Numbered from the stretch's first letter, positions 41,933 to 49,652 are shown. The stretch: DNA of 64,000 nucleotides from Fimbriimonadaceae bacterium (GCA_019638795.1 JAHBTB010000001.1:558001-622000), one strand, 5' to 3'. Notes: generated by a model not told the origin, from the sequence alone. Program-made: numbers and translations.

Positions 41933-43090
41933 TCAGGATACCGGCGGGGAGACGACGACGTGGGAGGTCAGGGAATACGGGCCCACGGGACCGACGCCCG
42001 GCATCATGAGTTCGACAAAGTGGGCGGTCCGGCAGCCGGGGTGACGAGGTGGCCGGCGGTCGTCACTGACAAGCCACCGGGCGTTCTCGAACCTGCCGTC
42101 CGCCGCATGGGCCGCCCAAACGCGGCGACCAAAGGGGGTCGGACTGTCGACGTGCCAGGCGTCACCGTCCCACCTTGGCAGTGGCGCGGGCCAGGGTGTG
42201 CCCGACGCAGCGGACGAGCATAAGGCGGCGAAGGCCCCCGCCGCGAATCCCGGCAGGGCCCCGACATGACGGACGTTCGGGCACACGGCGAACGAAGCCG
42301 TCGCGGGAAGGTCACCGACATAGACCGACGATGCGTCGGTGCACCAAAAGGGGTCGTTGGCCCCGTTGACCAACAGGAGGGGCACGGCGATGTCCCCGGC
42401 GTAAGTCACGGGGTCGAGCCAGCCCGCCAGACCGGCGGCCGGCCCGTCGGCGGCCATTTCTTGAAGCCCGAGGGCGGTGTAGTCCTCCAACATCGGCGAG
42501 TAGCCGTCCCAGTCCGCGACTTGCTTGCGCATCTGGTCGGCGGCACGCAGGTTGTCGAAAACCCGGGGTGCGGCGCCGACGACGCGCGGGTCACCGGTGG
42601 CGGCGGCCAGCCACGTCGTCCAGCCCCGCTTGCTCGCCCCGGTCAGGACAAACCGTGTCCATTGCCCGTCACTGAGTTCTGTCGCGGCGTCCATGGCGGC
42701 GAGCACCGCCACGACCATCGGCACGAGGACAGCCCACGCGCGGTCACCGGTCGAGACGGCCTGCAGAAACGAATAGGCGAGGAGGGCGTCCTCCTGAAGG
42801 TCGTACGTCGGTTGGTTGGGGACGTTGAACAGCGTGACGACGGGCAACCGGGCGGCGCTCCCCAGTCCTTGCGACACCATGTCGTCGGCCATGCCGGAGT
42901 CGTCACCCGTGATTTCGATCAGACAGGTGTCTTCGGCGACCGGGTCGGGATGCCTCCATACCGCCAAATCGTGCCGCCACGTCCCGTTTTTCCATCCTTG
43001 ACTTATCAGGGCGTCCGGTCGTTTTTTTCCTTCGACAAGGTTCCACGGGCCCGCCCTGACCTCTCGCCAGCCCGCCTCCTCGCCGAACAT
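41933..43090 (-). CDS. PhoPQ-activated pathogenicity-related (PqaA-type) alpha/beta hydrolase-like protein
   Basis: 385 residues from ATG 43090; an in-frame start 28 codons upstream is not conserved and lies before the -10 element. The family is shown by 'GWKNGTWRHDLAVW', 'FVLTGASKRGWTTWLAAATGD' (Ser in the nucleophile-elbow position), 'YSPMLEDYTALG' and 'LLLVNGANDPFW..DASSVYVGDLP'. In Salmonella the homologue is regulated by PhoPQ, but members are common in polysaccharide-degrading bacteria. No signal peptide is seen. It is first in a three-gene minus-strand row. Confidence 0.85.
   Translation of the reverse strand: MFGEEAGWREVRAGPWNLVEGKKRPDALISQGWKNGTWRHDLAVWRHPDPVAEDTCLIEITGDDSGMADDMVSQGLGSAARLPVVTLFNVPNQPTYDLQEDALLAYSFLQAVSTGDRAWAVLVPMVVAVLAAMDAATELSDGQWTRFVLTGASKRGWTTWLAAATGDPRVVGAAPRVFDNLRAADQMRKQVADWDGYSPMLEDYTALGLQEMAADGPAAGLAGWLDPVTYAGDIAVPLLLVNGANDPFWCTDASSVYVGDLPATASFAVCPNVRHVGALPGFAAGAFAALCSSAASGTPWPAPLPRWDGDAWHVDSPTPFGRRVWAAHAADGRFENARWLVSDDRRPPRHPGCRTAHFVELMMPGVGPVGPYSLTSHVVVSPPVS
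41935..41940 (-). promoter_or_regulatory. Leaderless-type -10 hexamer (TATCCT) for the ThuA gene
   Basis: On the minus strand TATCCT lies 7 nt before the ThuA ATG and overlaps the last codons of the upstream gene. Confidence 0.35.
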
Positions 43091-43096
43091 GTCGCC

Positions 43097-43102
43097 AGGA
43101 TA
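43097..43102 (-). promoter_or_regulatory. Leaderless-type -10 hexamer (TATCCT) for the PqaA-type gene
   Basis: On the minus strand TATCCT lies exactly 6 nt before ATG 43090. The spacing and hexamer are the same type as at the ThuA gene. Confidence 0.45.
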
Positions 43103-43115
43103 CCGGGCGGTTTTC

Positions 43116-43144
43116 TTGACTTCCCGAACTAAATCTGGGACAAT
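43116..43144 (+). promoter_or_regulatory. Sigma70-type promoter of the copper-amine-oxidase-N-domain protein
   Basis: TTGACT (43116-43121), a 17-bp spacer and GACAAT (43139-43144). Transcription should start near 43151, giving a leader of about 38 nt. Confidence 0.6.
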
Positions 43145-43155
43145 AGGGGTTGTAC

Positions 43156-43174
43156 GTGCCAATCCGCTTGGCAC
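43156..43174 (+). promoter_or_regulatory. Inverted repeat TGCCAA-N5-TTGGCA just after the predicted transcription start
   Basis: A perfect 7-bp inverted repeat GTGCCAA/TTGGCAC around a 5-bp spacer. The same half-sites occur before the PilZ gene at 44842, so it is a candidate operator; it could also form a small leader hairpin. Confidence 0.55.
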
Positions 43175-43188
43175 AACGGGTGGACCAC

Positions 43189-44637
43189 ATGAAGGTTTTT
43201 AAGACGCACGCCTGGCTGTTCTGCGCCGGAGCGATGTTGCTCGGTTCTGTCGCCAGGGCCAGCTTGATCGACGCTTCGATCCTCATCGAGAAGGCAGCCA
43301 ATAACAAATCGATCACGGTCAAGTATGAGGGTGCGGCGGCCGCCAGTGTGGAGATGCGCGTCAACGGCGTCAGCATCCTTGCCAAGAACCTGGACGACGC
43401 GGCGACCGCGGGCGAGACCGAGTTTGCCGTGGACACCGCCTACCTGAAGGACGGGGACAATCTCGTTGAGATCTTCCTCTTCGACAAGGAAGGCAAGAAG
43501 CTGGGCTCGGAGAAGACCCAGATCAAAGTCGACCGCACCGGGATGGGCCCGGCCTACATCGCCAAGCCGCTCAACAGCAGCACGGTGATGGGCAACGTCG
43601 ACATCCAGCTGGGGTTCAAGAGCAGCCTGAGCAATGTCTACGTCAGTTTCTTCATCAACGACGAGTTCAAGGCGCTCAAGAACTACCCGCCATACAACTA
43701 CTTGTGGGACACCACCCGCGTCCCCAACGGTTGGCATGAGGTCCAGGCCCTCGTCGTCGACGAGACCAACGCGACCTTCCGGACTGAGAAGTTCCGCCTG
43801 TTCGTCAACAACCCAGGCGGCATGACCAAGCGGTTCGGCGCCTCGGCCGTCGCTCCGGCCAAGCCCAGCGAAGCCCCGAAGACGACTCCCGCGGTCGCGC
43901 CGACGGCGCCAAAGACGACCCCGACGGTCGCCCCCAACAGCGTCAAGCCGTCGGTGACGGAACCGGCCGGCTTCAAGCCCGCCGAAGGCGCCAGCAAGGC
44001 CTCGGCGACCGCCCCGGCCAACACGGTCAAGCCCGAGATCAATGCGACCCCGACCGGCCCGGCCGTGACGAAGCCCGAAAAGCCCGCCACGATCGAGATC
44101 GACGGCTCTAAGCCCGCCACGACCAAGCCCGAAGTGACGAAGCCGGTGTCCACCAAGCCGGTTGAGACCACGAAGCCGACCGAGGCGACCCAGCCGGCCG
44201 TCAAGCCGACCAAACCAGCGAAAGACTTGGTCGCCGTCAACTTCGGTGTCCGTGTCCCGAACATGGGCGCTTACGCGGTCTACTTTGAGGGCAAGAAGGT
44301 CAAGTTCGACGTCCAGCCGCAGGCAAAGGACGGTGTGCCCCTTACGCCGTTCCGTCACTTGATGGAGCACCAGGGCGCTGTCGTCGATTGGCACAAGAAA
44401 GACCAGACCGTCACGAGCACGATGCCGGGCCAGACGATCTGGTTCCAAATCGGCAACGACACCGCCAAGGTGAACGGACAAGACTTCCGCTTGGAGATGG
44501 CCCCGTTCATCACCCACGGGCGCAGCATCGTCCCCCTGAGCTTCATTTCTGAAGCCCTTAACGTGGACGTGGACTATGACCCGGCCACCGGCCACGTGCT
44601 AATCCGCAAGCGCACACTGATCGCCAAGAAGAACTGA
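43189..44637 (+). CDS. Secreted protein with Ig-like domain, Pro/Thr-rich linker and copper-amine-oxidase N-terminal domain
   Basis: 482 residues from ATG 43189, which places a signal peptide at 1-24 ('KVFKTHAWLFCAGAMLLGSVARA'). There are two beta-sandwich-like regions (about 25-110 and 115-215); the second has 'YPPYNYLWDTTRVPNGWHEVQALVVD', typical of bacterial Ig-like modules. A ~140-residue linker is built from repeated K-P, T-K-P, A-P and T-P units. The C-terminal ~120 residues form a copper-amine-oxidase N domain ('DGVPLTPFRHLMEHQGAVVDW', 'GRSIVPLSFISEALNVDVDYD'), found mostly as a wall- or surface-binding module. The protein is likely a surface or envelope anchor. Confidence 0.85.
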   Translation: MKVFKTHAWLFCAGAMLLGSVARASLIDASILIEKAANNKSITVKYEGAAAASVEMRVNGVSILAKNLDDAATAGETEFAVDTAYLKDGDNLVEIFLFDKEGKKLGSEKTQIKVDRTGMGPAYIAKPLNSSTVMGNVDIQLGFKSSLSNVYVSFFINDEFKALKNYPPYNYLWDTTRVPNGWHEVQALVVDETNATFRTEKFRLFVNNPGGMTKRFGASAVAPAKPSEAPKTTPAVAPTAPKTTPTVAPNSVKPSVTEPAGFKPAEGASKASATAPANTVKPEINATPTGPAVTKPEKPATIEIDGSKPATTKPEVTKPVSTKPVETTKPTEATQPAVKPTKPAKDLVAVNFGVRVPNMGAYAVYFEGKKVKFDVQPQAKDGVPLTPFRHLMEHQGAVVDWHKKDQTVTSTMPGQTIWFQIGNDTAKVNGQDFRLEMAPFITHGRSIVPLSFISEALNVDVDYDPATGHVLIRKRTLIAKKN

Positions 44638-44659
44638 GCGTCAGCCCACGACAATCCGG

Positions 44660-44688
44660 CGGCCCCACCAATTCATTTGGTGGGGCCG
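44660..44688 (+). terminator. Terminator hairpin after the copper-amine-oxidase-N-domain protein
   Basis: A 12-bp stem (CGGCCCCACCAA at 44660-44671 with 44677-44688) and a 5-nt loop, followed by TTTCACTT. Confidence 0.7.
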
Positions 44689-44717
44689 TTTCACTTGCTC
44701 GTCGCGTCTCGTCAAAG

Positions 44718-44744
44718 TTGGCAAATGCCAATGGTAATTGGCAT
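44718..44744 (+). promoter_or_regulatory. Cluster of three TTGGCA/TGCCAA half-sites upstream of a PilZ gene
   Basis: TTGGCA (44718-44723), TGCCAA (44726-44731) and TTGGCA (44738-44743). The last two form a perfect 8-bp inverted repeat ATGCCAAT-N4-ATTGGCAT. It lies about 100 bp before the start codon; -10 candidates downstream are weak. The remaining sequence of the 204-nt gap shows nothing else clear. Confidence 0.5.
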
Positions 44745-44841
44745 GCGATTACTGATAGTTCAACGAGCCTTAAGATTGGGGCAGAAGCCGCCGAAGAATT
44801 CCATTGGGCTCATACTCCCGACGAGCCCGAAGGTGATGGAA

Positions 44842-45204
44842 ATGTCTAACCCCGCCGACCGACGCAGTTTCGCAAGGTTCGAGATCCTTGACTACGCGAT
44901 GGTGTCTCTCCTGTCGGAGACCACCGCCATCAGGTCGGTCGTCGTGGACGTCAGCCTGGGCGGATGCCAAATCCGCTCGCGTGAGCAGTTTGAGCCAGAC
45001 AAGACCTACACCCTCAAGATCGGCCGCGGCGACCACGATCCTGTCGAGATCCAGGCAGTGGCTCGCTACAGCAAACTGATGGAAGACTGCGACCTGTACG
45101 CGACGGGCTTCCAATTCCAATCAGGGACGGCCGCGGAGCGGATCGCATGGGCCGAATATGTCCACGCGGTCTTCAAAGACCAAGGCGAGATGCTCCTGGG
45201 CTAA
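44842..45204 (+). CDS. PilZ domain protein
   Basis: 120 residues from ATG 44842 (AAGGTGAT lies 5-12 nt upstream; ATG 44836 is an alternative). A single PilZ-like domain: 'NPADRRSFARFEILDYAMVSL' has the R-x-x-x-R-like c-di-GMP-binding start and 'VVVDVSLGGCQIRSREQF' has the D-x-S-x-x-G second motif. PilZ proteins usually change motility, secretion or polysaccharide production when they bind c-di-GMP. It follows the surface-protein gene and shares its candidate operator motif. It ends 6 bp from a convergent gene. Confidence 0.82.
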   Translation: MSNPADRRSFARFEILDYAMVSLLSETTAIRSVVVDVSLGGCQIRSREQFEPDKTYTLKIGRGDHDPVEIQAVARYSKLMEDCDLYATGFQFQSGTAAERIAWAEYVHAVFKDQGEMLLG

Positions 45205-45210
45205 GCCAGG

Positions 45211-45585
45211 TCAGTGTGAGCAGCCGCAACCGCTGCCACAACCGCCGCCGCCTTCCTCGGTCTTGAACGAGGAACCACAGCCGCAGGTGCTGACGGCGTT
45301 CGGGTTCGAAATCTTGAACCCTCCCCCCATCATGTCGTCGACGTAATCGACCTCGGAACCATCCATGTACTGGAGGCTCAGGCCGTCGACGAATATCTTC
45401 ACGCCGTCCTGCTCAAAGACGACGTCCCCCGCTTCGGCCTCGGCGTCATCGAGGGCCATGCCGTAGCTGAGGCCCGAACACCCGCCGCCCGCGACCCAGA
45501 CACGGAGCGCACTGCCCGCTTTGTCCTGGCTTGTCATCAAATCCTTCAACTCGGTAGTGGCGCGCTCGGTGAGGTTGATCGGCAT
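45211..45585 (-). CDS. A-type iron-sulfur cluster carrier (ErpA/IscA-like)
   Basis: 124 residues from ATG 45585. The three cluster-binding cysteines are Cys36 ('GGGCSGLSYGM'), Cys101 and Cys103 ('STCGCGSSF'). The family fold shows 'LTERATTELKDLM', 'ALRVWVAGGGCSG' and 'VDYVDDMMGGGFKISNPNA'. The protein then carries an unusual extra tail with three more cysteines ('GGGGCGSGCGCSH') and a terminal His. It delivers clusters to apo-proteins. A ferredoxin gene lies divergently upstream, and a cysteine desulfurase lies at 20.5 kb. Confidence 0.95.
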   Translation of the reverse strand: MPINLTERATTELKDLMTSQDKAGSALRVWVAGGGCSGLSYGMALDDAEAEAGDVVFEQDGVKIFVDGLSLQYMDGSEVDYVDDMMGGGFKISNPNAVSTCGCGSSFKTEEGGGGCGSGCGCSH

Positions 45586-45619
45586 GGTTGTCTGCACTCC
45601 GTCGGGAGACGTGTTTGAA

Positions 45620-45648
45620 ATTGTGCCATAGCCTTGCCGCAATCCCAA
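45620..45648 (-). promoter_or_regulatory. Sigma70-type promoter of the A-type Fe-S carrier
   Basis: On the minus strand, TTGGGA (45648-45643), a 17-bp spacer and CACAAT (45625-45620). The predicted leader is about 28 nt. Confidence 0.45.
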
Positions 45649-45749
45649 GGGCACGGCGCGACATGGGGACCCACCATGGACGAAATCGAGACCTTCGGCC
45701 ATAATCAGGGTTCCTGGCGACCACCGCCGGGGATCCAACCACCACAGCC

Positions 45750-46001
45750 ATGCCATACGTCGTCACCGAGCCTTGCATTGGAGTCAAGGACAAGTCCTGC
45801 ATGACCGTCTGCCCTGTCGACTGCATCTATGAGATCGACGACATGGTGGTCATCCATCCCGACCAATGCATCGACTGCGGCCTTTGCGAACCTGAATGTC
45901 CGGTCTCCGCGATTTTTGTCGACACCGACGTGCCGACCAACTGGAAGGACTACATCGAGAAGAACCGCACCGAGGCCAAGAAGGCCTGCGGCGAAGGCTA
46001 A
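45750..46001 (+). CDS. Ferredoxin (seven-iron FdxA type)
   Basis: 83 residues. 'MPYVVTEPCIGVKDKSCMTVCPVDCIYEIDD' followed by 'VIHPDQCIDCGLCEPECPVSAIF' matches the 3Fe-4S/4Fe-4S ferredoxins of the FdxA type. The first cluster motif lacks one of the usual cysteines (C-I-G-V-K-D-K-S-C), as expected for a 3Fe-4S site, and C-I-D-C-G-L-C-x3-C-P gives the full 4Fe-4S site. It carries electrons in the cytoplasm; the partner is unknown. CATAAT near 45700 is a possible -10. Confidence 0.95.
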   Translation: MPYVVTEPCIGVKDKSCMTVCPVDCIYEIDDMVVIHPDQCIDCGLCEPECPVSAIFVDTDVPTNWKDYIEKNRTEAKKACGEG

Positions 46002-46014
46002 ACACCGGCGCCCG

Positions 46015-46632
46015 TCACCTCAGGTTGGTGATGAACCTGTCCCACTTCGGCTTGTCGACGCGGCCGAACTCTTGGAACATGAAGCCCGCTCGGTATGTCC
46101 CTGGACGGTCAGGGTCTTCCTGACAGTGACGGCATACCGCGGTGGCGCCGATCGCCCCCAGTGACGTCGCGATCGTCATCGACACGGTCACCCCGGGCTC
46201 GACCGGCTCGTCACACGAGACACCAATACCGGTGAAGCTGGCATCGAGGGCCTTGGCGGTGCACACCCGCCCGTCATGGTGAAACTGCACGGCGACCGCC
46301 TTCAGCTTATAGCGCACCGTCTCGCTGGACTCGACCATCCTGGCCGCCGACAAGACCACAAAATCTAGCCGAAGGTCTCGCTCTGCCTGGGCTGTCTCGT
46401 CCGGCAGCCGGTCGTCGCCCAGGATCGCCTCCAGCTTGGCAAGAAAGACGACCGAGACCATGTGGCCGTAACCTTCCACGCGGTACTCGTCGCCTGCTGT
46501 CGGGACAGCCGAACCTGTCAGCCCCAAGAGGACGCGGTTACCCGACATCTGCTCGATCCAGCCGTTGAAGATCTTCGAGTCTTTCAACCGCTGAAACCGT
46601 GCCCGGGTACCGACAAACTCTGCCAGCTTCAT
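46015..46632 (-). CDS. PilZ domain protein with an N-terminal extension
   Basis: 205 residues from ATG 46632, with GGAGG 6 nt upstream. Residues 1-100 resemble a YcgR-N-like beta domain ('VGTRARFQRLKDSKIFNGWIEQMSGNRVLL'). The PilZ part follows: 'YKLKAVAVQFHHDGRVCTAKALDASFTGIGVSCDEPVEPG' has the D-x-S-x-x-G motif but the usual R-x-x-x-R start is degenerate ('RYKLKA'). c-di-GMP binding is therefore uncertain. It is divergent from the GbsR-type regulator, with a shared palindrome between them. Confidence 0.75.
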   Translation of the reverse strand: MKLAEFVGTRARFQRLKDSKIFNGWIEQMSGNRVLLGLTGSAVPTAGDEYRVEGYGHMVSVVFLAKLEAILGDDRLPDETAQAERDLRLDFVVLSAARMVESSETVRYKLKAVAVQFHHDGRVCTAKALDASFTGIGVSCDEPVEPGVTVSMTIATSLGAIGATAVCRHCQEDPDRPGTYRAGFMFQEFGRVDKPKWDRFITNLR

Positions 46633-46651
46633 CGCGTGCCTCCAAGGTGTA

Positions 46652-46680
46652 TATTGTCGGCAGGTCAGCAGGCGACAATA
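46652..46680. promoter_or_regulatory. Operator-like inverted repeat in the PilZ-GbsR divergent region
   Basis: TATTGTCGGC (46652-46661) and GGCGACAATA (46671-46680) form a near-perfect 10-bp inverted repeat around a 9-bp spacer. It overlaps TAAACT (46679-46684) facing the regulator and TATACA (46653-46648 on the minus strand) facing the PilZ gene, so one dimer could control both promoters. Confidence 0.6.
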
Positions 46681-46707
46681 AACTAGCGGCCGACACTTTT
46701 TTGTCTG

Positions 46708-47283
46708 ATGCACGAACGCCAGCCCACAAAGGACTCCCGCCTGGCCCAAGCACAAGACCAGTTCGTCCTGGAATGGGGGCGCATGAGTTCCAGTTGGGGC
46801 ATCAACCGGACAATGGCCCAGATCCATGCCCTGCTCCTGGCGACCGGGGACGGCCACAGCGTCGACGACCTGATCGAGAGGCTGCACATCAGCCGGGGCA
46901 ATGCCAGCATGACCCTGCGTGACCTCATCGACTGGGGGGTCGTCCAGCGTTACCGCAACCCAGGGGACCGCAAGGACATCTACCGGAGCACCGACGACGT
47001 CTTCCACATGTTCGGGCGCGTCGTCCGCGAACGGAAAAGGCGTGAGATCGACCCCACGATCGCGGCGATCCGCGAGTGCCTCGCCATGGTGCCCGAGGGC
47101 GACACCTCGACCGAGGCACAAGTGTTCCGCGACAGACTGACCACCCTCCTGGAAGTTTTTGGGATTATTGACACGGTCTACCAGCAGGTTTTTGAGTCAG
47201 ACGAGACATTCCGGAGTATGGTGGAAGCATTCGGGTCTGGCAAAGGGTCGGGAGACGCCGGCACGTCCCGTGGACAAAGTTGA
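46708..47283 (+). CDS. GbsR/MarR-type winged-helix transcriptional regulator
   Basis: 191 residues. 'FVLEWGRMSSSWGINRTMAQIHALLLATGDGHSVDDLIERLHISRGNASMTLRDLIDWGVVQRY' is the GbsR-type winged helix (N-terminal helix, then HTH with recognition helix 'SRGNASMTLRDL'), and 'RNPGDRKDIYRST' is the wing. A helical dimerisation region follows. GbsR proteins sense small molecules such as choline in some bacteria; the effector here is unknown. The palindrome just upstream is the likely autoregulatory site. It ends 4 nt before the lon start. Confidence 0.85.
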   Translation: MHERQPTKDSRLAQAQDQFVLEWGRMSSSWGINRTMAQIHALLLATGDGHSVDDLIERLHISRGNASMTLRDLIDWGVVQRYRNPGDRKDIYRSTDDVFHMFGRVVRERKRREIDPTIAAIRECLAMVPEGDTSTEAQVFRDRLTTLLEVFGIIDTVYQQVFESDETFRSMVEAFGSGKGSGDAGTSRGQS

Positions 47284-47287
47284 AGCG

Positions 47288-49636
47288 ATGGCACGGACCA
47301 AGCAGGTAGTCCTCGAACAGCCCCCGATGGTGGGCACCGCCCCCGTCCTCCCGATCAGGGGGGACACGGTGCATTTCCCCGGTGCCATCCAGACACTTTT
47401 GATCGGCCGGGACATGTCGGTGAAGGCGCTCCAACAGGCGATCAGAAAAGACCGCGAGACACTTGTCGTCGGTCAGCGCGACCAATCGCAGGAGGAGCCC
47501 ACCTCCGAAGACCTTTACGGTGTGGGCACCCTCTCGGAAGTGCTCCACGTGCTTCCCTTGCCCGACGGCACCATGCGGGTGGTCTTGCGCGGCATGGGCC
47601 GGGCGGTGGTCCACAAGTTCACGTTCCGCAACGGCTCGTTCTCGGCGAAGTACGAGATTCTGCCCGAGGTGGAGGCGCGGGGCGAACAGGTCGAAGCGCT
47701 GATGCGCGAGTGTGTCGGCACCTTCCAGACCGCCGCCAATCTGGGTCTGCAGGTTCCGCCCGAGGTCATGGAGACCCTGGCCTCAATCGACGACCCCGGC
47801 CACCTGGCCGACATGGTCGCCCACCACCTGCCTAGCACGGCGAACGTGAAGCAGTCGCTCCTCGAAGACGTCAACGTCGAGAGCAGGCTAGAGCGGCTCG
47901 TCAAACTGCTGGCCAAGGAGATGCAGGTCTTGGAACTCCAGGCCTCTTTGCGGTCCAAGGTCGAGCGTGAGCTCGGTCAGACGCAGCGCGAGTACTACCT
48001 GCGCGAACAGCTCAAGGCGATCCAGACCGAATTGGGGAGCGTCGAAGGCACCCTCAGTGACGAGGGCGAGGAGTACCGGGTCAAGCTCGAACAGTGCGGC
48101 ATGGGCGTCGAGTGCGCCGACCGCGCACTTCAAGAGGTCAAGCGACTGGAACGCGCTCCGAGCAGTTCACCCGAGGCGTTGGTCATCCGCAACTATCTGG
48201 ACTGGCTCGTCAGCCTGCCCTGGGACAAGACGACGACTGACCGTATCGATGTGAAAAAGGCGGCCCGCATCCTTGACCGCGACCACTATGGGCTCGGCAA
48301 GGTCAAAGACCGCATCCTCGATTTTCTCGCCGTCCGCCAGTTGTCCCACTCCTTGCGGGGGCCGATCCTATGTTTTGTCGGCCCACCTGGGGTGGGCAAG
48401 ACGAGCATCGGTCGAAGCATCGCCGAGAGCATGGGGCGGGAGTTTCACCGCATCTCACTAGGCGGCGTCCGGGACGAGGCCGAGATCCGTGGCCACCGTC
48501 GGACGTACATCGGATCGATGCCGGGGCGGTTGATCCAAGGCCTCAAGCAGACGGGGACCCGCAACCCGGTCTTTATGCTCGACGAGATCGACAAGATGAC
48601 GAGCGACCTGCGCGGCGACCCCACCAGCGCGCTCTTGGAGGCCCTCGACCCCGAGCAGAACGCCCAGTTCAGCGACCACTACATCGAGATGCCGTTTGAT
48701 CTGAGCGCGGTCATGTTCATCACGACGGCGAACTTGCTTGAGAACATCCCGCACCCCTTGCGCGACCGCATGGAGGTCATCCGCTTCCCTTCGTACACCG
48801 AAGAGGAAAAGCTCTACATCGCGGCCAACTACCTGTTGCCCAAGAAGACGAAGGAGCACGGACTGACCAAGGACCAGGTCAAAGTGGCCAGACCGGTCTT
48901 GCAAACCGTCGTGCGCGACTACACCCGCGAGGCGGGCGTGAGGTCGCTTGAGCGGGAAGTCGCGACGGTGTGCCGCAAAGCGGCACGCCAAATCGCCGAA
49001 GGCTTGACCGACGCCGTTGTCGTCACTAAGGAGACCCTCGCCGAGTCACTCGGCAAGCCGAGGTTCCGCCACGGTGTCCGTGGCGAGCGAAACGAAACCG
49101 GGGCGGTCACGGGCCTCGTCTACAGCGAGTACGGCGGCGACATCCTCACCATCGAGGTCTCGCTCACCGAACCCTACGGTGACAAGCCCGAGGTCCAACT
49201 CACCGGCTCCCTCGGGGACGTGATGAAAGAGAGCGCCATGGCGGCCACGACGTATGTGCGGGCCAATCAGGCGCGGTTCAACGCCAAGCGGCCCTTCCAC
49301 ATGGACCTGCACGTCCACGTGCCGGAGGGTGCGGTGCCCAAGGACGGTCCGTCCGCCGGCGTGACGATCCTCACCGCGCTCGTCTCCGCCTACAGCGGCC
49401 GCCCGGTGCGCCGCGACGTGGCGATGACCGGCGAGATCACCCTTCGCGGCAAGGTGCTTCCCGTCGGTGGTGTCCGGGAAAAGGTCCTGGCCGCCCACCG
49501 GGCTGGCATCCGGCACGTGATCCTTCCCGAGGAGAACCGCGTCGACCTCGACGACCTGCCCGAGGCCGCCCGGAAGGACCTCACGTTCCACTTCGCCGCC
49601 ACGGCCGACGATGTCCTGAAGATCGCCCTGGTCTAG
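47288..49636 (+). CDS. lon: ATP-dependent protease Lon
   Basis: 782 residues, normal for LonA. The N-terminal substrate-binding domain (about 15-205, 'PVLPIRGDTVHFPGAIQTLLIGR') is followed by a coiled linker, an AAA+ core with Walker A 'GPPGVGKTSIGRSIA' (near 363-372) and Walker B 'PVFMLDEIDKM', and the C-terminal serine protease with the nucleophile in 'PKDGPSAGVTI' (Ser near 688) and its Lys partner in 'GGVREKVLAAHRAG'. ATG 47288 is chosen over in-frame codons inside the upstream gene; GTG 47270 is possible. It lies directly after the GbsR-type regulator and may be co-transcribed with it. Confidence 0.97.
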   Translation: MARTKQVVLEQPPMVGTAPVLPIRGDTVHFPGAIQTLLIGRDMSVKALQQAIRKDRETLVVGQRDQSQEEPTSEDLYGVGTLSEVLHVLPLPDGTMRVVLRGMGRAVVHKFTFRNGSFSAKYEILPEVEARGEQVEALMRECVGTFQTAANLGLQVPPEVMETLASIDDPGHLADMVAHHLPSTANVKQSLLEDVNVESRLERLVKLLAKEMQVLELQASLRSKVERELGQTQREYYLREQLKAIQTELGSVEGTLSDEGEEYRVKLEQCGMGVECADRALQEVKRLERAPSSSPEALVIRNYLDWLVSLPWDKTTTDRIDVKKAARILDRDHYGLGKVKDRILDFLAVRQLSHSLRGPILCFVGPPGVGKTSIGRSIAESMGREFHRISLGGVRDEAEIRGHRRTYIGSMPGRLIQGLKQTGTRNPVFMLDEIDKMTSDLRGDPTSALLEALDPEQNAQFSDHYIEMPFDLSAVMFITTANLLENIPHPLRDRMEVIRFPSYTEEEKLYIAANYLLPKKTKEHGLTKDQVKVARPVLQTVVRDYTREAGVRSLEREVATVCRKAARQIAEGLTDAVVVTKETLAESLGKPRFRHGVRGERNETGAVTGLVYSEYGGDILTIEVSLTEPYGDKPEVQLTGSLGDVMKESAMAATTYVRANQARFNAKRPFHMDLHVHVPEGAVPKDGPSAGVTILTALVSAYSGRPVRRDVAMTGEITLRGKVLPVGGVREKVLAAHRAGIRHVILPEENRVDLDDLPEAARKDLTFHFAATADDVLKIALV

Positions 49637-49652
49637 GCCGCCACCGGGCTGG

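Noticed and set aside
43129-44595. 488-residue minus-strand frame rich in G, R, L opposite the copper-amine-oxidase-domain gene
   Set aside because: The repeat-like look mirrors the K/T/P linker on the real strand; there is no ribosome site or family match.
44737-44757. Sigma54 promoter resembling TTGGCA-N-TGC before the PilZ gene
   Set aside because: TTGGCATG is followed by TACTG where TTGCA is required; the -12 GC is absent. The sequence is better explained as inverted repeats.
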